From Psychroserpens algicola (GTDB lineage: Bacteria > Bacteroidota > Bacteroidia > Flavobacteriales > Flavobacteriaceae), in contig NZ_JACNMJ010000005.1 of NCBI RefSeq assembly GCF_014526325.1, positions 186,001-250,000 on the forward strand: DNA of 64,000 nucleotides, read 5' to 3'. Below, piece after piece: positions 34,430 through 43,001 of this stretch; the first letter of the stretch is position 1, and the number at the start of each line of letters is the position of its first letter. Below the pieces are notes generated by a model that saw only the letters and a list, made by a program, of their open reading frames with translations, did no database searches and was not told the origin of the DNA. The position numbers and the translations under genes were made by a program.

Positions 34430-35818
34430 CTAAATGTTGTTGTTTGTGTTTGACAAAATTAACTTTTTCGTAAGATAATTAAATCTTATAAATAATAATA
34501 CTGCTGCAGTAGTTAAGCCAGCCAGTAAACCTAGCCAGATACCAAAACTACCATAAGCGTCCTCTTTTCCAAAGAAAAAACTAATAGGAAATCCTACTAC
34601 CCAATATGAAATAAATGTAATTATAGTTGGGATTTTCACATCTTGAAGTCCGCGTAATGCCCCTAAAACCACAACCTGAATACTATCGCTAATTTGAAAT
34701 ATTGCTGCAGCAATCATCAACTTAGCTGCGATAGCTACCACTTCGGTATTATCGATTAAGTTTTTGCTATCATCAAAATCGACGTATAATTTTGGTAAAT
34801 CATCATGAAATATAAAAAAGAACGCTCCAAAACAAACAGCGAGTAAAATGGCGAGTAAAAATATTGAAAATGCTATTCTCCTAAGTTCAAAATATTGGTG
34901 TAATCCCTTTTGATTTCCAACTCTAATCATAGAAGCAACACTTAAACCCATAGCAACCATAAAGGTCATTGATGATAAATTTAAGGCGATTTGGTTAGCT
35001 GCCTGAGGGTTTTTACCCAAAAGGCCACTTAACCAGATTGCAGCAGTAAAAATAGCTACTTCAAAAAACATTTGCATAGCACTCGGTAGACCGAGATTAA
35101 TGAGTTTTCTAAGCATCAATTTATCAAGAATAAATATTTTGATATTGGTGACAAACGCCTTTGATTTTTCTTTTTTCGTGAGTAACCACCATAGATGAGC
35201 AACCATTATAAATCTTGAAATTAATGTCCCATATGCAGCTCCTACAATTCCCATTTCAGGAAAACCAAACTTTCCAAAAATCAAAACATAGTTTAAAACA
35301 ACATTCACAATATTAGCTAGAATGGTAGCATACATAGGATATCTTGTCATCGACAAACCATCACTAAACTGTTTAAATGCCTGAAAGACAATTAATGGTA
35401 TTAATGAAAATGCTACCAAATTTAAATATGGTAAAGCCAATTCGACAACCTCAACTGGCTGCTTCATAAAGTACAAAAGCGGCTTGGCAAAAAATACTGT
35501 TAGAAATAATGCGATTCCTAATACAGTACAAAGAAATAAGCCATGTTTGAAGGCTGATTTTCCTTCTAAAAAATTATCAGCAGCATCAGCTTCAGCGACC
35601 AATGGTGTAATTGCTGTAGAAAACCCTATACCTACAGACATAGCAATAAACATAAAGCTATTACCGAGAGACACTGCAGCGAGTTCGGCAGTACCCAATT
35701 GACCAACCATAATATTGTCTACAAAGCTCACAAAAGTATGTCCGAGCATCCCTAAAATAACTGGTGCAGCTAATTTAAAATTATAATTAAACTCTTTAGT
35801 GTACTGTGATAAAATCAA
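34430..35818 (-). CDS. MATE family multidrug/Na+ efflux transporter (NorM-like)
   Basis: A 462-residue protein with twelve hydrophobic segments in two halves, the MATE layout. MLGHTFVSFVDNIMVGQLGTAELAAVSLGNS is the first-half MatE signature; the second half has LPSAMQMFFEVAIFTAAIWLSGLLG. It should export cationic compounds using a Na+ or H+ gradient. It leads a minus-strand group with the small acidic protein and the PAP2 phosphatase. The 387-bp stretch ahead of it holds the 6S-like RNA candidate on the other strand. Confidence 0.93.
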   Translation of the reverse strand: MILSQYTKEFNYNFKLAAPVILGMLGHTFVSFVDNIMVGQLGTAELAAVSLGNSFMFIAMSVGIGFSTAITPLVAEADAADNFLEGKSAFKHGLFLCTVLGIALFLTVFFAKPLLYFMKQPVEVVELALPYLNLVAFSLIPLIVFQAFKQFSDGLSMTRYPMYATILANIVNVVLNYVLIFGKFGFPEMGIVGAAYGTLISRFIMVAHLWWLLTKKEKSKAFVTNIKIFILDKLMLRKLINLGLPSAMQMFFEVAIFTAAIWLSGLLGKNPQAANQIALNLSSMTFMVAMGLSVASMIRVGNQKGLHQYFELRRIAFSIFLLAILLAVCFGAFFFIFHDDLPKLYVDFDDSKNLIDNTEVVAIAAKLMIAAAIFQISDSIQVVVLGALRGLQDVKIPTIITFISYWVVGFPISFFFGKEDAYGSFGIWLGLLAGLTTAAVLLFIRFNYLTKKLILSNTNNNI

Positions 35819-35906
35819 AAAAATGTGTTTTTAAAGGCCAAAGTTAAGGCATTTGATTTGGCTAAACTGCAGCCCATACTAGTTTTGCTTAAAAAAAATT
35901 CAAATG

Positions 35907-35938
35907 TTTGATTTCTAAAAAGTTATAAACTTAATTTG
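35907..35938 (+). promoter_or_regulatory. Promoter of the 6S-like RNA candidate
   Basis: TTTG (35907-35910), a 20-bp spacer and TTAATTTG (35931-35938, one mismatch to TAnnTTTG) form a likely promoter. It points into a gene-free stretch that ends in a strong terminator. Confidence 0.5.
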
Positions 35939-35944
35939 TTAATA

Positions 35945-36122
35945 AGTTGAAATATTAATCCCATTAATACAGATTCAAAACCATTATTTTTACCCTAACA
36001 AATATCTTATTGTAGTAGGTTAGGTATTTGGGGTAGAAACTTTTTTAGCTATTATTTTAGAGGGATTTAAAAATTTTATTGTTAAAAACGTTTCATGCAA
36101 AAAGAGGTCTAGGCCTCTTTTT
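35945..36122 (+). ncRNA. ssrS: Candidate 6S-like (6S-Flavo) small RNA
   Basis: About 178 nt between a promoter and an orphan terminator, with no open frame. It can fold as one long hairpin: an outer stem AATCCC/GGGATT (35957-35962 with 36062-36067), a nearly equal-sided bubble of 24 and 22 nt, an inner stem TTTTTACCC/GGGTAGAAA (35987-35995 with 36031-36039) and a tip stem AAATATC/GGTATTT (36000-36006 with 36023-36029) with a 16-nt loop. A closing stem, central bubble and tip hairpin is the 6S RNA plan, in which the bubble mimics an open promoter and traps RNA polymerase. Rfam's 6S-Flavo family is the closest class I know. The fold was done by eye. Confidence 0.5.
36099..36122 (+). terminator. 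Intrinsic terminator of the 6S-like RNA
   Basis: AAAAAGAGG (36099-36107) pairs perfectly with CCTCTTTTT (36114-36122) around a 6-nt loop. No coding gene ends here on either strand, so the terminator implies a non-coding transcript or a leader. Confidence 0.85.
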
Positions 36123-36173
36123 GTCATTTATAGCTTTACTTGAATTAACAAAATTTTAATTTTTTGGAGAATC

Positions 36174-36181
36174 TAGTTTTG
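36174..36181 (+). promoter_or_regulatory. -7 promoter box of the PD40 protein gene
   Basis: TAGTTTTG is a full match to TAnnTTTG and lies 24 bp before the ATG at 36206. A -33 TTTG at the right distance was not found. Confidence 0.45.
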
Positions 36182-36205
36182 TAAATTGCTGTATAAATCA
36201 ATCTT

Positions 36206-37159
36206 ATGATACGCTCAGCTTTACTTTTATTTTTTATCACTATCTGTTCTTTTTCCCAATCTCACAAAACTAATTGTGTTCCTTTTTTAGAATCTGCAGT
36301 GACTCAATTTCCAAATGTTAGAGATCTGGCCATATCTCAAAATGGCACTCAAGCCGTTTACTCTGCACAAAGTGTTATGGGAGACGTTTCGGCTCTAGTG
36401 AGTTCAGAATACAACAATACGACGTGGAGTGCTCCTGAAGTACTTCCATTTTCTGGACAATATTTCGATATCGAACCTTTTTTCTCAAGTGATGGGCTAA
36501 CACTTTACTTTGCCTCCAACAGACCACTTGATAATACATCTGTAGAAACCAAAGATTTTGACATATGGTATGTTACAAGACCTCATTTAACTGGAAACTG
36601 GTCTGAACCACAAAATATGGGAGCTCCTATAAATACTGAAATGAATGAATTTTACCCCATCATAACCGATTCTAAAAACTTTTATTTCACTTTAGATAAT
36701 ACGACCTTAAAACGAAAAGATGATATTTACATCAGTGTTTACAATAATGGTACATATGAAACTCCGAAGCCTTTGAGCGATGCCATAAATTCTGATGGCT
36801 ATGAGTTTAACGCTTATATATCTCCAGATGAATCGCTTCTCATTTATTCTTGCTACAACAGGGACGATGGATTAGGAAGCGGCGATTTATATATAAGTTT
36901 CAAACAAGATAACCAGCAATGGAGTCCTGCTCAAAATATGGGACCTGTAGTAAATTCTGATAAAATGGATTACTGCCCTTTTGTAGATATGAAAACTCAA
37001 ACCTTATATTTTACAAGTAAACGAAATTCTACAAAAACCTCTTTTGTAAAAAAACTTAACATTACAGGCTTGAAAGAAGTGTTTAGCATTTATGAAAATG
37101 GATTGAGTAGATTATATAAAGTGTCAATTTCTGATATTTTAGCTAAAAACAAAGATTAA
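36206..37159 (+). CDS. Secreted PD40-type beta-propeller protein
   Basis: A 317-residue protein with a signal peptide (RSALLLFFITICSFSQS). The body has repeated blades with the PD40 pattern, such as EPFFSSDGLTLYFASNRP, EFYPIITDSKNFYFTLDN, EFNAYISPDESLLIYSCYN and YCPFVDMKTQTLYFTSKRN. Such propellers occur as free proteins or with OmpA-like proteins in Bacteroidota and bind unknown envelope partners. There is no T9SS tail, so it should stay in the periplasm. Its 3' end overlaps the convergent ATP-grasp gene by 4 bp. Confidence 0.85.
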   Translation: MIRSALLLFFITICSFSQSHKTNCVPFLESAVTQFPNVRDLAISQNGTQAVYSAQSVMGDVSALVSSEYNNTTWSAPEVLPFSGQYFDIEPFFSSDGLTLYFASNRPLDNTSVETKDFDIWYVTRPHLTGNWSEPQNMGAPINTEMNEFYPIITDSKNFYFTLDNTTLKRKDDIYISVYNNGTYETPKPLSDAINSDGYEFNAYISPDESLLIYSCYNRDDGLGSGDLYISFKQDNQQWSPAQNMGPVVNSDKMDYCPFVDMKTQTLYFTSKRNSTKTSFVKKLNITGLKEVFSIYENGLSRLYKVSISDILAKNKD

Positions 37160-38250
37160 AACTGACGTCCTAGCCATTCTCTAAACTTATAAATTGTTGG
37201 TAAAGGATCGCTCAAAAAAGTTTTAGCTTCCGTATTATTCATTAAATAATTTCTCTTAAAAATGAATAATGGATTACGTTTAATTGATTTTACGACACCC
37301 TTTAAACGCATATAGCTTATGTGCTTATAAATGTTATCTTCTAGAGTTTTACCAAGAGTAAAACGAACACATAAGTCGGGAAAATTGATTCCTGCTACTT
37401 TTGAAGCCTCTACACTTCCCCAAAAACGTGCATTTATTTCTATAAGTTTATAATTCTTTTCTTTTTCATCATATCGTAAATCTAAGTGTGCTACACCAGA
37501 CCAGTTAAGTTTTGACATGACTTCAGTAGTCACTTTCAAAACACCTTCGTTATCAATAAAATCAAAACCCAATTGAGGCGCATATATCGTATCACCTTTC
37601 AGGTTTCCTTTTTGAATAGTATGAGCCAAGATAGTTCCGTTATGGCACAAAACACTACAATCGATATCATAACCTTCAATATATTCCTGTATAAATAAAG
37701 GGGCTTCAATGGTTGTTGGAAATTGAGCCGCTGTTTCTATTTTCTTAATTCCGTCACCACCTTTTAAGCCTAAAGGTTTTATTAGCAAAGGAAATTGGGC
37801 ATGTGACAGCATTGGCTCTCGATCATCCTGAGAAAGTAAGTAAAACGACTTAGGATGCGGAATTGCATGTTGTTTTGCAAAAACACTGAGCTTCTTTTTA
37901 TCAACAGCAATACTAAATTCATCAAGCGCTGGTAAAGCAATCACTTTTGCAGCTTGGGATATACGGTTACTATTTCGAATAAAAAAGGCAAACGCTTTTT
38001 CAGCAATTGGCACTATGACATCAATATTATGTGCTTCTATTTCAGAATTAATGACCTCCAGCCATTTGGCTTCTTCAGGCCTTTCATAGTACTTGTAATA
38101 AAAGGTGTATTTTGAGAATTTACTAGGTGATCGCTTCTTATTAGAAAGCACAAAAAGTTTGTAATCCTTAACTTGCGACAAGCATTGTATAACTGATAAA
38201 GCCCAAGTACTATCGCCATCTGGGATTAAAACATTAATTCTAGAATTCAT
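37156..38250 (-). CDS. ATP-grasp domain ligase-like protein
   Basis: A 364-residue protein with the carbamoyl-phosphate-synthase-like ATP-grasp fold. There is an N-terminal Rossmann-like part (NVLIPDGDSTWALSVIQCL), an ATP-binding part with FPLLIKPLGLKGGDGIKKI and FIQEYIEGYDIDCSVLC, and a Mg-binding loop with YKLIEINARFWGSVEAS that carries the Glu and Asn metal ligands. The acceptor domain is not specific enough to name a substrate; an amino-acid or peptide ligase is most likely. No operon partner is seen. Confidence 0.8.
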   Translation of the reverse strand: MNSRINVLIPDGDSTWALSVIQCLSQVKDYKLFVLSNKKRSPSKFSKYTFYYKYYERPEEAKWLEVINSEIEAHNIDVIVPIAEKAFAFFIRNSNRISQAAKVIALPALDEFSIAVDKKKLSVFAKQHAIPHPKSFYLLSQDDREPMLSHAQFPLLIKPLGLKGGDGIKKIETAAQFPTTIEAPLFIQEYIEGYDIDCSVLCHNGTILAHTIQKGNLKGDTIYAPQLGFDFIDNEGVLKVTTEVMSKLNWSGVAHLDLRYDEKEKNYKLIEINARFWGSVEASKVAGINFPDLCVRFTLGKTLEDNIYKHISYMRLKGVVKSIKRNPLFIFKRNYLMNNTEAKTFLSDPLPTIYKFREWLGRQF

Positions 38251-38296
38251 TAATTAAAAGAGGGTAATATTCTTAATAGCAATCAAATATACAGTT

Positions 38297-39244
38297 TTAG
38301 AGTGAGATTTCCTTTACAAGTTTTTGAGCATCTCTAAACTCTTGTACCATATCTTCAATAATCTGTGTTGCTGGTTTGATATCATGAATCAATCCGGCTA
38401 TTTGTCCGATTTCTAGTTCTCCATCATCTAAATCACCTTCAAACATTCCTCTTTTAGCTCTTGCTCGGCCAAGAAGTTGTTTCAATTCTTCAACGGTAGG
38501 TCCTTTTTTGTACAATTCCTGCACCTCATTAAAGAATTTATTTTTGATCAATCGTACAGGCGCTAATTCTTTAAGAGTCAATTGCGTATCTCCTTCTTTT
38601 GCATCTACAACTACATTTTTGAAGGCTATATGTGCTGATGATTCCTCACTGGCCACAAATCTACTTCCCACTTGAACAGCATCAGCTCCTAAGACCATAC
38701 ATGCCAGCATGGCTTGTCCGGTTGCTATGCCTCCAGCTGCAATAAGTGGAATATGTAATTGCTCTTTCACCATTGGGATTAAGGTCAATGTTGTGGTTTC
38801 ATCTCTTCCATTGTGACCTCCGGCTTCAAAACCTTCAGCCACGACAGCATCTACACCAGCATCTTGCGCCTTTAGAGCAAATTTTAAACTGCTTACAACA
38901 TGAACCACAACAATACCTCTGTCCTGCAACCAGGATGTCCATGTTTTAGGATTTCCAGCGGAAGTAAATACAATTTTCACATCTTCATCGACAATGATAT
39001 CCATGATCTCTTCAATGTTAGGATATAACATTGGGACATTGACACCAAAAGGTTGATTCGTTGCTGCTTTGCATTTTTGAATATGCTCACGTAATACATC
39101 GGGATACATTGATCCAGCTCCAATTAAACCTAGAGCTCCAGCATTACTTGCAGCAGAAGCAAGTCTCCATCCACTATTCCAAATCATTCCTGCCTGAATA
39201 ATTGGGTACTTAATGTTGAAAAGTTCAGTAATTTTATTTGTCAT
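38297..39244 (-). CDS. Nitronate monooxygenase (2-nitropropane dioxygenase family)
   Basis: A 315-residue TIM-barrel flavoprotein. IKYPIIQAGMIWNSGWRLASAASNAGALGLIG at the N-terminus binds FMN, VVAEGFEAGGHNGRDETTTL has the catalytic His, and AAGGIATGQAMLACMVLGADAVQVGSRF is the phosphate-binding region. It oxidises nitronates such as propionate-3-nitronate and may detoxify them. Its start lies directly against the stop of the subtilase gene (39244/39245), so both are in one transcript, probably by chance of layout. Confidence 0.92.
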   Translation of the reverse strand: MTNKITELFNIKYPIIQAGMIWNSGWRLASAASNAGALGLIGAGSMYPDVLREHIQKCKAATNQPFGVNVPMLYPNIEEIMDIIVDEDVKIVFTSAGNPKTWTSWLQDRGIVVVHVVSSLKFALKAQDAGVDAVVAEGFEAGGHNGRDETTTLTLIPMVKEQLHIPLIAAGGIATGQAMLACMVLGADAVQVGSRFVASEESSAHIAFKNVVVDAKEGDTQLTLKELAPVRLIKNKFFNEVQELYKKGPTVEELKQLLGRARAKRGMFEGDLDDGELEIGQIAGLIHDIKPATQIIEDMVQEFRDAQKLVKEISL

Positions 39245-40852
39245 TTATGATTTTATAAGTTTGATTATTTTAGATGATTCACCTGACTGAAATGACATCA
39301 CATAAAAACCAGAAGCCATAGAAGACACATCAATTTGGTTAGAAGATGTTGTCATAATTTGCTCTAAAATTAGTTTTCCGAGCGTATCATACACCCGAAG
39401 TGTAGTCAATTCATTAGTTAAAGGAATTTGAATATTTAGTATATCATCTACTGGATTTGGAAAGGCCTTAAATTCAAAAAAAACGTCTTCCTGAAGTGAT
39501 AGTCCAATATTCAATGCTAATTGAAGGTCAGGAATACCAAAACCTAAAAAATAGTCTGGAGAATCGTATTGCGATGCCGACATTCTAACAAATTGTTTAA
39601 CCTCCTCATTTGTAGCTTCTGGAAAAGCTTGCCAGAGCGAGGCAATACCACCAGCTGTAATTGGTGAACTAAATGACGTACCATCATTATTGACAATTAC
39701 ATTATCATCATCGATAACAAATGCAGCTTCACCTCGAGCGACAACATCTGGTTTTTGAGTTGGTTGAAATGTACTCCCTTGAGAACTAAATGCAGCATAA
39801 TTTCCGTCGATATCAACAGCTCCTATACTTAAGACTCCAGTAGCATCAGCTGGAGCTCCAACTCCATTAGCACCAGAATTACCTGATGAAGTTACTACTA
39901 AAATCCCTTTAGCATTAGCCATGTTTGCGCCTCTAGTCACAAAAGTTGAATTCCCATCTAAAGTTTCATTGGTATGCGTGTAATTTGGGTTTTCATAGGT
40001 TCTATACCCTAAAGAAGAATTTATAATATGTACTCCTAAACTATCCGAACGTTCGGCTGCTTCAACCCAATAGGCTTCTTCAACTGGTGTTTCACTTGAA
40101 ACATCTTCGGTTCTAAACAAATAATAAGACGCATCTGGAGCAGAACCTACATATTGATTTTCAATAAAACCTGCCATAGTACTTAATACTTTTGTTCCAT
40201 GATTGCTTCCTGTAAATGCATAGACGTTGTCATTTCTATCAACAAAATCATAACCATCCAACAAATCGCCATTGTCCCGCAAACGCTGAAATGCCTGCAT
40301 TGTATCAACATTAGAAAATCCCGAATCTAAAACAGCAACAATGATACCTTCACCAGTTAGATCATCTAAATGCAATGTATTTGCATTGATTTGTTCTATC
40401 TGATCTTGAGAACTTCCATAGATGAATACTACATTGGCGTTTTCAACTGAAAATTTATCATAAGATATATCAACCCTAGAATTAGCATTAAGGCTTTTAT
40501 CAGCAAATTCAACGGAATCTACAAAATCAAAATCATCGACCAAAGCATTAATAGCTGCTTCACTGCCACGAACAAACACTGCATTGAACCATTTCGATTT
40601 AGCAAAAACTGTAACTCCTGTTTCGGGCGCTTTCAGCATTGTAATGTATGCTTCATTTACAGGAACATCACGCTCATCGATAGCAATATTGTGCTCATTT
40701 TTTCTATCAATGGCTTGTTGTGTTAAAATGGAAATCGGATTATCTAAAGCGGCTTGTACATTCGCTTTCGCATTAAAATATACCCAGGCGTCTTGTTGGG
40801 CTATCATATGATTAGACAAAAACATAACACAAATGAGTAGGATTTTTTTCAT
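39245..40852 (-). CDS. S8 subtilisin-like protease with T9SS sorting domain
   Basis: From the ATG at 40852 it has 535 residues; an upstream ATG at 40879 adds nine residues before the signal peptide (KKILLICVMFLSNHMIAQ). The catalytic Asp is in VAVLDSGFSN, His in GSNHGTKVLSTMAG and Ser in DGTSFSSPITAGG. A pro-region precedes it. The C-terminal 75 residues (FPNPVDDILNIQIP, LRVYDTLGKLILEQ, GFYVMSFQSGESSKIIKLIKS) form a type A T9SS sorting domain, so the enzyme should be moved over the outer membrane and anchored or released. It probably degrades external protein. Confidence 0.94.
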   Translation of the reverse strand: MKKILLICVMFLSNHMIAQQDAWVYFNAKANVQAALDNPISILTQQAIDRKNEHNIAIDERDVPVNEAYITMLKAPETGVTVFAKSKWFNAVFVRGSEAAINALVDDFDFVDSVEFADKSLNANSRVDISYDKFSVENANVVFIYGSSQDQIEQINANTLHLDDLTGEGIIVAVLDSGFSNVDTMQAFQRLRDNGDLLDGYDFVDRNDNVYAFTGSNHGTKVLSTMAGFIENQYVGSAPDASYYLFRTEDVSSETPVEEAYWVEAAERSDSLGVHIINSSLGYRTYENPNYTHTNETLDGNSTFVTRGANMANAKGILVVTSSGNSGANGVGAPADATGVLSIGAVDIDGNYAAFSSQGSTFQPTQKPDVVARGEAAFVIDDDNVIVNNDGTSFSSPITAGGIASLWQAFPEATNEEVKQFVRMSASQYDSPDYFLGFGIPDLQLALNIGLSLQEDVFFEFKAFPNPVDDILNIQIPLTNELTTLRVYDTLGKLILEQIMTTSSNQIDVSSMASGFYVMSFQSGESSKIIKLIKS

Positions 40853-40922
40853 AGCATCTGATATTACATTTAAAAACATAGTCGTTTTTAAATCGTTACC
40901 ATTAAGATTTCTTTACTGCAAT

Positions 40923-42110
40923 TTAAGAAATAACTCCCGAACCTACTAATTCGTCGTCTAAGTACCATGCGACAAACTGCCCTTCAGTAATGGCAGATTG
41001 AGGATTTTCAAACTCAACGTAAAGTCCGTTTTCTACTCGGTAAAGCGTTGCATTTTCTAGTGCCTGGCGGTATCTAATTCGTGCTTTTACATGTAAGGTT
41101 TCATTCACATTTAATTCTAAATCTTCACGAACCCAATGCAATTCATCATGAGTTACAAATAATGCTTTTTTAAACAAGCCTGGATGTTGTTTTCCCTGCC
41201 CTGTATAAATCACATTGTCTTCAACATCTGTATCAATAACAAATAGAGGCTCTACGGTTCCTCCAACCGCTAACCCTTTACGCTGTCCTTTTGTAAAATA
41301 ATGTGCACCTTGGTGTTTTCCTACAATTGTACCATCTTCGACAGAATAATTTATCTTTTTTGTTAAATACTGAAGTTCTTCTTCTTTGGTGGTAAATATT
41401 GGTGCTTTAGAATTATAAGCATTGTTCTCTGCTGAAACTTCAACGATAACACCAGCTTTAGGCTTTAATTTTTGTTGAAGAAACTCTGGAAGTCTTACTT
41501 TTCCAATAAAACAAAGACCTTGAGAATCTTTTTTATCTGCCGTTACTAAATCTAATTTTGTAGCAATATCTCGCACTTGAGGTTTGGTTAACTCTCCAAT
41601 TGGGAATAATGCTTTTGATAACTGATCTTGAGACAACTGACATAAAAAATAGGACTGATCTTTATTAGTATCTACTCCAGCTAACAATTGGTATACTGTT
41701 TCTCCATCTTTTTCAATGGTTCCTTTTCTGCAATAATGACCAGTGGCGACATAATCTGCTCCTAAATCTAGTGCGATTTTCATAAAAACATCAAATTTAA
41801 TTTCCCGGTTACATAAAACGTCAGGATTAGGTGTGCGACCTTTTTGATATTCATCGAACATATAATCAACAATACGCTCTTTGTATTGCTCACTTAAATC
41901 TATAGTTTGAAACGGGATTCCGAGTTTATCAGCTACCAACATAGCATCATTGCTATCATCCAGCCAAGGGCATTCATCAGAAATAGTTACAGAGTCATCG
42001 TGCCAGTTTTTCATAAATAAACCTATAACTTCATAACCTTGCTCCTTTAGTAAATAGGCAGCAACACTAGAATCTACACCTCCTGATAGTCCAACAATTA
42101 CTCTTTTCAT
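40923..42110 (-). CDS. mnmA: tRNA 2-thiouridine(34) synthase MnmA
   Basis: A 395-residue enzyme. [15 protein letters not shown] is the PP-loop for ATP pyrophosphatase action, [14 protein letters not shown] carries the first catalytic Cys and [11 protein letters not shown] the second. It makes the s2U modification at the wobble position of Lys, Glu and Gln tRNAs, using sulfur passed on by relay proteins. An in-phase C-terminal beta barrel ([16 protein letters not shown]) is present. It is a single-gene unit with a terminator of the upstream gene ahead of it. Confidence 0.96.
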   Translation of the reverse strand: MKRVIVGLSGGVDSSVAAYLLKEQGYEVIGLFMKNWHDDSVTISDECPWLDDSNDAMLVADKLGIPFQTIDLSEQYKERIVDYMFDEYQKGRTPNPDVLCNREIKFDVFMKIALDLGADYVATGHYCRKGTIEKDGETVYQLLAGVDTNKDQSYFLCQLSQDQLSKALFPIGELTKPQVRDIATKLDLVTADKKDSQGLCFIGKVRLPEFLQQKLKPKAGVIVEVSAENNAYNSKAPIFTTKEEELQYLTKKINYSVEDGTIVGKHQGAHYFTKGQRKGLAVGGTVEPLFVIDTDVEDNVIYTGQGKQHPGLFKKALFVTHDELHWVREDLELNVNETLHVKARIRYRQALENATLYRVENGLYVEFENPQSAITEGQFVAWYLDDELVGSGVIS

Positions 42111-42138
42111 CTGATAGTTACTCTTAGATATTTCGCTG

Positions 42139-42146
42139 CAAAATTA
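42139..42146 (-). promoter_or_regulatory. -7 promoter box of mnmA
   Basis: On the minus strand TAATTTTG fits TAnnTTTG and lies 28 bp before the ATG. It sits right behind the terminator of the preceding gene. No fitting -33 box is visible. Confidence 0.4.
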
Positions 42147-42155
42147 AGAAATAAA

Positions 42156-42182
42156 AATAGCAACAGAAGTGCTGTTGCTATT
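42156..42182 (-). terminator. Intrinsic terminator after the MORN-like gene
   Basis: AATAGCAACAG and its perfect complement CTGTTGCTATT (11 bp) enclose a 5-nt loop, and the minus-strand right arm continues into TTTATTTC. It ends the transcript of the gene at 42213-42917. Confidence 0.85.
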
Positions 42183-42212
42183 ATAATTAACTATATAATG
42201 TATTCGTTTTAC

Positions 42213-42917
42213 CTATTGCTTTTTAGGGTTTTTACTACGTTTGGTATGATCTTTTGTTTTTACAAGTTTTCCACCCTCATAATAATTCCAGATGCCATGT
42301 TTTAGTCCGTCTCTATAAGTTCCTTCTGCTTTAAGATTTCCGTCTGCATCAAAATATTTGGATACACCATTCAACTCATCATCTTTATATTGAAACTCTT
42401 TTAAAATATTTCCATTTTCAGCATACCAGATAGACTCGCCATGTAATTTTCCGTTGCTATAATTGGATTTTTCTGCTGTTTTTCCATTAGGATAATACAC
42501 AAATTTTTCGCCGTCTAGCTCTCCTGATTCATTATAATATTCTGTTGACATGACAGCTTCACTTTTATTATGGTAATACACCCATTTACCGATATAGAGT
42601 TTGCCTTTCATTTGACCTTCACTAATAAGCTTCCCTTTTGAAGACAAGAATTTAACCGAAGCGGTATCATCATTTAGATTAAAGACTTTAGTTGCACTCA
42701 ACACACTTTTTCCTCTACTAAGCGTATAAAATTTAAAAGTGTCTATTTCTTTACCATGATCAAACTGACCTTCATAACGCAACTGTTTGGTCTTATCGAA
42801 ATACTTTCGCCAAATGCCATGGCGTTTTCCGTTTTCATCAAACTGGTTTACAGTATTTTGAGCTACTGAATTTAAAGATAGAAGTGTTAAAATAAATATA
42901 AAAAAATAAGACTTCAT
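42213..42917 (-). CDS. YwqK-type MORN-like repeat protein, secreted
   Basis: From the ATG at 42917 it has 234 residues with a signal peptide (KSYFFIFILTLLSLNSVAQ). An ATG at 42935 adds six residues and is less likely. The body has about seven copies of a MORN-variant repeat, for example GKRHGIWRKYFD, YNESGELDGEKFVYYPNGK, SNGKLHGESIWYAENG and RDGLKHGIWNYYEGGK. Database entries often call such proteins 'toxin-antitoxin system YwqK family antitoxin', but there is no toxin gene here. It ends in a basic tail (KRSKNPKKQ). The role is unknown. Confidence 0.87.
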   Translation of the reverse strand: MKSYFFIFILTLLSLNSVAQNTVNQFDENGKRHGIWRKYFDKTKQLRYEGQFDHGKEIDTFKFYTLSRGKSVLSATKVFNLNDDTASVKFLSSKGKLISEGQMKGKLYIGKWVYYHNKSEAVMSTEYYNESGELDGEKFVYYPNGKTAEKSNYSNGKLHGESIWYAENGNILKEFQYKDDELNGVSKYFDADGNLKAEGTYRDGLKHGIWNYYEGGKLVKTKDHTKRSKNPKKQ

Positions 42918-42939
42918 AACATTTTGTTTAATCATTTTA

Positions 42940-42947
42940 TAAATTTG
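42940..42947 (+). promoter_or_regulatory. -7 promoter box of the fasciclin gene
   Basis: TAAATTTG is a full match to TAnnTTTG, 54 bp before the ATG at 43002. The nearest TTTG upstream is only 13 bp away, so the -33 box is doubtful. Confidence 0.4.
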
Positions 42948-43001
42948 TTAAACAGATTGATTTTTTATTACTAATGTTGAACTATAAAAAAACTCAAAAA
43001 A

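Noticed and set aside
42213-42917. Toxin-antitoxin module suggested by the YwqK name
   Set aside because: The protein has a signal peptide and MORN-like repeats and there is no partner toxin gene next to it.
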